Below, one piece after another: positions 33,600-43,800 of a stretch of 64,000 bases of DNA. Source of the stretch: Notospermus geniculatus (lineage: Eukaryota > Nemertea > Pilidiophora > Heteronemertea > Lineidae); NCBI GenBank assembly GCA_002633025.1, contig NMRB01000138.1, forward strand, positions 39,151-103,150, read 5' to 3'. A program made the translations under genes and the position numbers. Position 1 is the stretch's first letter. Every line of letters starts with the position of its first letter. Below the pieces are notes generated by a model, which made no database searches, was not told the origin of the DNA, and saw only the letters and a program-made list of their open reading frames with translations.

Positions 33600-34815
33600 G
33601 GTTACGATGGACAGAAACCACCTCTCTAATAGATATCTGAAATAAGATGAAAAATTAGGCAAGGAACATGGAAGATGGCCACCCTAGCTAGCCTGTCCTG
33701 CCAAAGACAGTCATTTTTTACCTCCAGGCAGGCAGGCCCAAGCACGTCAGAAAAACAGAGCTGACTTTGGCAGTAGGGCCTGGCGCCCGTCTCTTCACAG
33801 GGTTGGAGCTACCATTGTCTTCTTTTAGCCAAAGTAAAAAAAAGCCTATTGTTCAGTAGTGTGAACAATAGGGATTTTCTTTACTTTGGCTAAAAAAAGT
33901 AATGGTAGCTCCAACCCTGCTTCATTCACGGCGGGTGTTGGGGTTGTGGCGGCTGAATAAGACTGGAATTTGAGACGACGATTCAAGTTAAACTTCTTCT
34001 TGGTGAATGAATTGTTGAAAGTGAAACTTGGTCTTGAGTTAGACTTGGACTTGGTAAAATGAAATGGTAGGCCGGCATCAGGAAAACAAACACGAAATGA
34101 TGAAGCCATGAGGCATGACTGACTCTAGTCTCAGTAACTGGGACTCTGTATGCTCCGCTTTTGCTTTTACAAACTGACTTTTACATAGCGCGCATACAGA
34201 GTCTCAGATCGCCCAATACATTCCCTGTGGAGCACCTCCGCCCCGAATTCCGGGCGGGCACTGTTAATTCACACTACCAGGACGAAAATCCACAATATTG
34301 TATTCCTGTGNACATGTGTGTACAGGGTGTCCCTGAAGGAAAATCCATCAAGAAATAAATGTCTCCCTAGAAGATAGATGTGTTCAGTTTGACTTCTCTC
34401 GTGTTTTCATCATAAAGTAGAAGAAACAGGCTTGCCGCCAGTGGAGCCCTGATTGCCGCCTGTCTTTACATACAACAACAAGCAGGCAGGCGTAGAGACC
34501 CGCCCGCCGCCGCCGACCCAGAGCAGAGACAGACAGACTGAGAGAGTGCTGATGACTGTGATGTCATTTCATTACAAATTGTTTCGACAGGCCCCTGGCA
34601 TCTTGGATTTCTTGAATGCTAACTGCACATGTGTAGTTGTATCTGGTGGGCAAATTCGGATCTCATGACCAATCACTGGCTTTAATTTGCCTGCTAGGCA
34701 AGCAAGTGCCTTGGCCCTGTCCTCTACCCTACAATTTGGACCAAATGTTCTTGTTGTTATTCACTGTTTTTCCATCACTCTTTACAGGTTTGATTGAAAT
34801 CAATTGGCAGCTGCA
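33600..34815. promoter_or_regulatory. Divergent promoter region of FKBPL and golgin-97
   Basis: FKBPL (minus) and golgin-97 (plus) start on either side, so both promoters must lie in or near this 1.2 kb. Acceptors at 33,637-33,638 (minus) and 34,786-34,787 (plus) imply untranslated first exons inside the region. A CCGCC-rich stretch near 34,500-34,520 is a candidate core. A small foldback element interrupts it at 33,798-33,919, and ACTCTGTATGC repeats inversely near 34,143 and 34,190. Confidence 0.5.
33798..33919. mobile_element. Small MITE with CAGGGTTGG termini and 5-bp target duplication
   Basis: CAGGGTTGGAGCTACCATT at the left is inverse to AATGGTAGCTCCAACCCTG at the right, and inner arms (TTTAGCCAAAGTAAA and TTTACTTTGGCTAAA) also pair. 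CTTCA flanks both sides (33,793-33,797 and 33,920-33,924). The 122-base element shares the CAGGGTT end and 5-base duplication with the one at 18,212. Confidence 0.88.
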
Positions 34816-37800
34816 ATGTTTGCGAAATTGAAAAAGAAGATAAAAGAGGAGGGTGGAGTTGCAGCAGAAGCGAGCCTCTCTCCAGGTGGTCCAGGAATTG
34901 CTAGTCCTGTGAGGAAAGATGGTAAGACTTGCAAGAAAGATCTGTTGAAGGCTTTGGTCAAATCGTGTTTAGAGTCGGGTTGCTGTGAACATATTAGGTA
35001 GCTTTTATGCCACGGGGGCAAAATTGATCGAGTCTGTAGGGTGCAGCTGGAGGGGGGTCCCCCCAGAAAAAATTGAAAATCTACCCCTTCTCAGATGCAT
35101 TTTCCCCACATCTGACACTACAATAACTTGGCTCGAAGAGGGGAAATGACATTTTAGAGCAAAAATTTGTTTTTGTCACTTTTTGCTCTCGGGTGGGCTG
35201 GGGGCATTAGCCTCAGCCCCCTCCCCCCCCCCCCCCCCCNCCCCCCCCCCCCCCCCCCCCCCCCCCGCTAGCTATGCCCCTGTACCTTTCCGATCACTGT
35301 CAATCCATCCCTTGAATTTGTGCTGATCACCATGTATCACTTTCTTTCTCAACAGGAGCTCTTGGTTCACCAGCTGGAAGGAGGATGACAGGTAGTCCTG
35401 TGTCAAGTAATGCAAATGGGGAGCCGAGCAATCAAGCTTCACCTAAACCCATGGAGGAAGTATGTGAATTTCTTATGAGTTAATCCTTGTTTTCATAGAA
35501 TGGCCAGAAAAAATTTTTCGGAAAAGAAGAGCAGCCATACCTAAACATGTGTTTTCTGATTCTGATTCTGTTTCATTGGAATTTTTGTTTGTTTTTGTTT
35601 CAGGGAGCAAACAGAGAAAGTGGTTCAAAGGAAGAAGTAATGGCTCTCCTTTTGAAGAGGACTGAACAGGTGAAAAAACTAGAAGGGAAAATCAGCGGTA
35701 AGCATTGGCAGGAAAACTGTGGAGAATTTCAAAACATTTTAGGGATAGCTGAGCACAGTTGGCACCATTTACTTGAAAAATAGTATCAGGGTAGTGGGTT
35801 CAGTAATGCAGGAGAAAACAGGAGGCCTTGGTTAACAAGAATTGGAAAATATCATTCAAATTTCATTCCGCTTGATCTTCAGAATTTGCTGCATCGATTA
35901 AGGAGAAGAACAAAACCATTGAGAGACTGGAAACAAGTCTAGAAAGAGAGAAAAAAGGTACCGGTAATTAATACCCACCCTATCTTCTCTTAGAGTCTAA
36001 TTAGTTGCCATTGAAACAAGTGCCATCATCATAGATACAGGCATGAGAATGTTTACTGTGTAATGGACTGCTGGTGTTTCCATCAAGCTGGTCGCACACA
36101 CATTTGGCAATCTCATCTCTATGAACCATATCTTTGGGTTAAAACCGATGTGTGCTACCTCTTTTCTGTGAGTTTCATGGCAGGAACAGACTCACAAACA
36201 TGATTTCTGGTCACGACATGAACTAGTACCGGTATGTAATTTACCAGCTTTATTTGCTTTTGATTCGTTGTTTTTCAGAAAATGCTGACAAAATTGAGGA
36301 GCTCAAACTCGAACATTCTGAGAACGAGGTCAAAGTCCGGGAAGAATGTGAAGAACATGTTAAACGGAGAGAAAATGTAAGTGCATTATTTTCCCAACCT
36401 AGATACATTGTACAGGTTTAGCATGATAGAGCCCCAGATGTGAAAAGTCTTTTTCCAGAATTTCCATACATTCACACCTGTTTACAATGTAACTGACCAG
36501 GACCACAAAACCACAAACTCACTAATTCACAGCTGACACACTTCAATTGAGACTATGCTGAAGGCCTGTTCTCAGAATCCGACACAGAATTTAGCTGCCT
36601 AGTTTTGTGGTCTTGATCAATTACGAGATTAAAAATGTGAATGCGACTGGACATTTTGAAGAAAACTTTACAAAGCATGCCGACCTGGGACCTTTATATT
36701 GGACCATCCTGTAGTATTGATTACCGTGCCCTGCTGTGTTGGATGTCTTGTAAATGACAGAATATTGATCATACTGTGAACACTGGTGCCATCAGGTGAT
36801 GCGAACAAAACCAAAAAACGACAGCTGGGGTTCTTTCCTATGTGAATTGTATCTTCCCTGTCGAGTTGTCATGGTTGTAGGATTGAACTTGGTACAAAAT
36901 CACACTCACACGATCCCAACCATCTATTGTTTCATTTCCCAGTTTCTGCATCATCAGATTAAAGTCCGAGGGTGATTTTATGGGATACATTGTATTGCTC
37001 CTCTTGTCCCTTAGGCTAGTTGCACATGGACGGCAAATCTCATTGCCATACATGTAGGAATGTTTGTAAAGTCGTCTGACCTGGCTGAATGACAAGTCGA
37101 GCAGTGTTGTGTCTGTCAACTTTGAAAAACACCCCTTCTGCATTGAGATTTGGCATCCCTGTATGCCTAGCCTTAAACAGTGTGTACTGACTGGGATAGT
37201 TGTCTTGAAATTGGCTCGGAAAAATAGGGGCCTGATTTACTGCTGATTGCTGGCAGAGATCCACTCTTGCAGTGAAGTCAGCTCACTAACCCCAGCAGTG
37301 CAGTGGAGTGCTTGTGTACTCACAAATGTGCAAGTGGAATACTGATGGGCATCCTCCCATAGCAGGGCTTTAGTCTCGCTCCTCTTCATACACTCGCAGT
37401 TTGTGTGAGTGGATGACGAGGAGCGAGGTAAAAACCCCTGCTGTGGGAGGATGACTGATGGGCAACAACTGATCAGATAGATCTCTATTGTGATGTAGAT
37501 TTAGTGAATGCAGTACCAGTAAATTAGCGATTAGATTAGTGTTGTAGATGATAGATTTTAGGATATTTTTGATTTGGTTGCATTTCAGGAAATAAAGGCT
37601 AAATTGCGTTTCAAGTTTTCCTCGTTAGAAAAGGTAGTTCAGAGTGGTGGATGGAAACAGTCTTCTCCTGGGCTTTTTTCATCTTTTAGCTCCCATATCA
37701 GGGCTCGAAAATAGTCTGGAGCAATAGCTCCTAGGAAATGGCCTTCTGCTCCAGACAACTGCAATGTTAGGAGCTAAAAACAGTGTACATGTAGGACATA

Positions 37801-40800
37801 ACTGGACAGAATTTACATGTACATACATTTACCGGTAATCACGCAGCTTCAGAGAAACTGCTGAGTGATTCAGTGTGAAAGTACCCCTGGAGATGGTTTT
37901 AGCTCCAGGGTGAAAAACCTTATTTTCGAGCCCTGCTGAGATAAATCCCTATCCTGCTCTCCCTCTTAATTCAGTTCGGGAAAGTTCCAAAATTGGAAGC
38001 GTTTCCGACTTTGGAAACGTTTCTTTTTTTGGAAGCTATTTTCGATTCCAATGTAGCGGGAACGTTTCCGAATTTGGAAGCCAAGAGATAGAGATTCTGG
38101 CGGAACTGAGCCTTTTGATGGTGATAATAGATGATTATCGATGATTGCAGCCAACTTACGCCAGCAATTCAGATTTCACGCCGTGAAATACAAGGTCACA
38201 GGTGCTGCCATCTGTTAGTGGAAAAAAACACTTCCCGATTTTTGCTTTTCATATCCCGATTGGGCCTAACGTGCAAGAAGGCCTACAAAGATTCCGATAT
38301 CGGAATCNCTTTCTTTGATTTGTTGTTTGGGATTTATCCACTTGACGGTTTCCGCCACAATGTTTTGTTATATCTTACAATTCAAAGCTTATCGTTGATA
38401 CCAAAGTTGATAATCGACTTTGGTAAACATTGCCTGCTTGGTTGCGAGGACCACAAAAATTGTGTTCGCGAGCTTCAGCTGTTTCCAACATTCCTGGTTA
38501 TTGTTGACTACTATGGGACATTTTCAGTGCTACTATAGTAGAACCTCTGCCAGGAGGACACCTTTCTATTAAGGACACCAATTTTCATCCCCAAATTCAG
38601 CGTTTCTATTCGTTTTGACCTGTGTACCGTAATCGGGATGCCTCTCAATTTAAATACGGACAGCATCTCCATCAGTCCCCAAAAGTTTCCTTCATAGAGA
38701 GGTTCTACTATACATGTATATTCCTAATGAACAGATAGCTTGACTAACATTTGAATGATTATCCCGAAGTTTAAGGAAGTTCCTAGCTAAAAAAAAGCTT
38801 TGTGAAGATTTTGTGGTTCATTGTATCCCACCTTTGGCATGTCATCAGCTCACGTACATGTAGTGTCTTCACCAACTTAGCAGCAGTGATGGTTATGATA
38901 CTATATCAAGAGTTGGTTTGTAACCATTCTGATGTTATGTTTAGGAACGGTCAGCTCTGGAGAAGAAACTAAAGGAAGCGAACGAATACAAAGATCGTTA
39001 TTTCAAGAAAGAAGAAGAGAGTGATGAATTTAAAGATTTGACGAAGCAGGAGCTTGCCAAAGTTAAACATATGGTGAGCAAACATGTCAAATTTTCTTAC
39101 CATTTGCACCTCTGTTGCTAGCTGTGGCCATATTAGCACTGATACCATCATGCCAGCAATGAAGCCCTTGATTTTCAATGACAGTAAATGTTACTGATGT
39201 GGCAAATTGATACCCTTGTACTAATATTTGACTGTCTCTTTCAGCTGCTGAATACTCAGGAAGACCTCATATCATGTGAATCACGTTTGAATGAAAAGAC
39301 GGACGAATGCGATAAAATGACCAAAAAAATCAAGGAATTGGAGAACAGTGTTGAGACTTTGCAACTAGAAGTCGACTTCCATAACTTAGAGAGGTATGGA
39401 TTATAGCTCTAAATTTTTATGTCTTTTCTGTCTGCTTCTAGGCAACGAATCAGTTTTAAAACCTGTTAGAGCAAAAACGGGCTCTTTAGCTTGAGCTCTG
39501 TATCCTGAAGGAATCAGGTCCTGTTAGCATCAGTCCCCATCTCGTGCGCACGTGTGGCAGCGATGCTAAGAGGACCTGATTTCATCGGGATGAGTGTGCT
39601 GTACAAGGTTTGGTTACCCATCCTCCCCTTTGGTCTCGCTCTTCATACGCTCGCTTGTGTGCGAGCGTATGAAGAGGAGCGAGACGAAAGCCCTGCTATG
39701 GGAGGATGAAGGTTACCGCACGTCTGTTTTTATTCCAGGGAGAAACTGGATGAAGAGAAACATAAGTCATTATCAGATGCCAGCAAGTTTAGTTTATTGA
39801 GAACAAGCCTCGAAAACCAGATCTCGAGTTTAAAACAGGAATTACACGAGGTAAGTGGGAGAAATTACATGAACAAGGTTTCAGTTCGTGGAAGAACTTA
39901 GATAAACAAGGCTTGCTCTGATCGAGAGTGAAAGTCCATCCATAGGTGGCATTTCTTTCAGGACTTATGTTTGAAACTGGAAATTCAGCATTTAACTGCC
40001 GATGAGCTGTCGGTCCCCGAGCCATTGCTCATGGCTTGTTACTGTCTTCCTTTACCCTATGTCTTTGGTACTCCTCTTGTCATTACTAAAGGCTCTGCTC
40101 CTCTTGAGTTTTCTTCCACAGGTTGGCTCTCTAAGTGAACCAACCATGTTAAGTTGCCCATCGAAAGCCATCTCATGAAAAAACGTTCATGTGGAAGAGT
40201 GCCTCTAGTGAACTTAACAGGAGAAGGTGCTGTTAGCCTCTCTGTTTCGTTTTCATGTCCGAACTCATCCCCTGTATTTCAGAAATACACATCTTACACC
40301 AACATAGAGCAAGCACACACACATCTACAAGACGAGCATCAGATACTGCAGAGAAATAGTGACCTTTATAAAAACAAGGTGAGCTATTATAAACATGATA
40401 TGATTAAAAATTCTTGGACATTTGCTGATTTTAGTCTATGGCTTTGTTGAAGACTGTATTCTTATTAGAGTGTTGTCAGTTTCAATCTGTGGCCTTATAA
40501 GACTGGTGTTGACGTCATAACATGCCGACTGTTTTCAATTTCAGACTGTGGCCTTATTAGACTGTTGTTGATATCAGACTGTGGCCTTATTAGACTGTTG
40601 TTGATATCAGACTGTGGCCTTATTAAACTGTTGTTGATATCAGACTGTGGCCTTATTAAACTGTTGTTGACTTCACACACTTGACCTTATAACATGTTGA
40701 CTGTTTTCGATTTCAGACTGTGGCCTTATTAGAAGAAAAAGATGAGCATGTGAAACATCTTCAGGACCGTGTTGAGACATTAGAGAAAAGGCTGGAAGAC

Positions 40801-43800
40801 TCAAAACTCCCAGGGGACGACCAAACAAATGCGCTTCAAAAAGAGGTAGGTTGTTTCTCAATACTAGCGGTTACCAGTACCGGTACTTCCTTGAACAAGT
40901 GAGACAAGCTTCCTCACGCTGCATTGGGCTGAGTCATGATTGGAGGGTTTGTTTGGTAAATTTCTGGGAATGGAGTGATGAATGATATGGGAACTACACA
41001 GGGATCCTGACGCTAGCTGCTCTTGTCATTCCACTTCTGTCTCAACCTAATTTGAAACTCTTTCTTTCCAGCGAGACGTTTTAGAAAACAAGATGACGGA
41101 GGCCAGACAGCAATTAACCGAAATCAAGTCGATATGGAGTGATAAAATAACACATCTCGAAGAGCAGATCTCGCATTTAAATACAAAGATTGCTGAGGAT
41201 TCAGAGGAGTTGGTGTCGAGTCAACAGGCAGCAGAGACGATGAGAGAAGGCTTCCAGAGACAGGTAACGGGGCTTAATACGTTTGTTAACATCTGCTGCC
41301 CCTCTTCCTGTCCCATTCCTGTCCCTTTCTGTGGAACGGCTTGTTTCTGAGAGAAATAAATTTGATGAGCGCACTGTTGTCTTTCATGTGTATCGTATGT
41401 AAAGTTCATAAACCAAGAGGTTTGCGGTCTACAGTGTTTTATTTTCTGTTGACACAGGTAGAAGATTTACAAAGTAAGTTAGAAGATGCGGAAAAGAGGT
41501 CGTTAGACGCGACAGAATTAGCAAATATCAAGGAAATACAACTTGAAAAGCAGGTGAGGGTTAAAGACCAGGGCCGACAACACGCTCGCTTTTCCTTGTA
41601 GATGAATTCCTGAATTTTATCAGGGAATGATGCCCGGTTGTTCACTGCCTCTTGTCTCTTTCAGCGGCATCACTGGGAACTTGAGCTGAAAAAAGCACAA
41701 CAGCAAGCGTCTAACATGGAGAAGGATTTAACAGCTAAAATTGATGCGTTACAAACCCAGGTCAACACTCTACAGAAGGCATTAGATGCTGAGAAAAGTT
41801 CATTTCAACAAAAACTTGTAAGTACATACATGTGACGTGATCTCGATGTGCCCCTTGATGTGGTTCAGATTGTGCCATGACCTTCACCGTGTCCAGGCCA
41901 GTTTGTGGTGTGATTGAACTTGACTTCATGTAGTTTGTGTGTGACCTCAGCATTGTTTAGTCTGTGACATTGATTAATCCATGCAGTAACCCTTGACTTC
42001 ATTTACATATAGTCAGTGCTGTGACCTTGACATTGTTTAGTCTGAGCTGTGACCTTGACATTGTTTAGTCTGAGCTGTGACCTTGACTTACCTGTCTTTC
42101 AGACCCATTTGGAGAATTCTCTTGACGAATATCTTGAGAGGGAAATTGAGACGGAGAAACACATCACCCAACTCGAGGACCAGAGACAAGCAGCTAAGGT
42201 ATGTTGCTTTCTAGATATCCATATCCTATGTATCCAGGCTCAGTTCACCTCCATCTATAAGTTATGATACTGTTCTCTTTCAGAATGAACTTGTGGCCAA
42301 GGAGAGAGAGTGTCTTCATTCCAAGGAGAGGCTAGAGAGTGCCAATATTGAACTAGTCAAAATGACAGATTCAGTAAGTTTACTTTTCCTGGTGGTATCT
42401 TTTTATTGGAGTCTATTACATGTAGGTGATAATTTATTACCATACTTCCAGGTGATATTTTTCTACCGTACTTTCAATAGATTGTATTTATCAATATTTA
42501 TTTCTCTTGCAGAAAAATATCTTGGAGAGTGATCTGTCATCCGCCAAAGACCAATTAGAAGAACTTCATAAGTTGCTCAGGTCAAAACAACAGAATCTTT
42601 TGGAGAGTAATAAAGGTTAGTATTGTTGGTTGGCATAAAAAACAATGAATTGCTGAGTGCCAAATGTGGCAAGTTAGGTCTACAGACAACAGTGGGCGAA
42701 TTTTATGTACTGGTATTGCAGTAGGAATGCCTGGAGAAAATTTGCACTGTGGGACAGTCACCCTCTCTGTCACATGAAGTGTGGGTTTGACTGGGAATTG
42801 AACCTGGAACTTCGGAGGTGACAGGCATTGATGTTCCCGTTGCGCCACTCTGACATCCCCAAATTTGGCAGTACAGTCCTGTGTGGTGTTGTCATGAATT
42901 CTCTTACATTTAATTTCTCCCATTCAGTCGATCAATTGATTTTTCAGAAAAAGATGAGTTTATGTTCCGAAATGCCGAGTTGTCACAACAGTTAGAGACG
43001 CTACGTCGATCGAGCACCACAGATATCCAGGACATACAAAGGGCGCTACAGGAAAGTACGGAGGACTTATCGTCTGCCAGGGAACAGATTATAAAACTGG
43101 AAGAGAAGGTGAGAATTTTGCTTCAGAGTTGGCTCTCAATGGGCAGTTCTGCATTGTTGATTTCCTTACGACTTACACTGAGGCCACTGACATAAATGAT
43201 TGTCCATAGTTTTCTACAGGTGAGTTGCCCATAGAGAGCCAAATCATGCAAGAAAACCCTCACTTGGTGGAGTGTCTACCAGTGCTTCACGTTTTAAATC
43301 TGCAGGAGCTCAATCAGTTGAGCTCCTCAAGTGCTCAAGGAGAGCTGTTCACACTCGTGAAGAAGAGCTGTCCACACTCACGCCTGAACTTCAAGGATGC
43401 GGAGGAGTGCGGTCAATCGAGCTCCTTGATGCAATTTTGCGGGCGCGCAGGGGCGCGAGCGTGATTGCGCCCATCTTACGTGAACACTGGTCTACTCTTG
43501 ATGAACCGTTGCATCTACTGGCGGTGAAAAGTGAGTGACATCTCAGCGATTCCTTGACACAGTGTTGATTCTTGTCTAATTATACGTTCGTACTTTTAGA
43601 ATAAAGATCTGGAGAGCGAGCGTGAATCTGTGTTTGTCAATATCGAGACGGAGGAGATCGCCAAGTACAAGAAAGTTGTCAAAGATCTCGAGGAGCAGCT
43701 GGCGGAGAAAACAAAGGTAAGATTTAGAATTTTAAACTTGTTTCAGATTGAACCAAATGCCTTGAGACAATACAGCATTGTTGACTCTATAGAAAACGTT

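Noticed and set aside
33846-34109. Minus-strand open frame of 87 codons upstream of FKBPL
   Set aside because: Its 3' end runs into a MITE arm and no splice or similarity supports it as coding.
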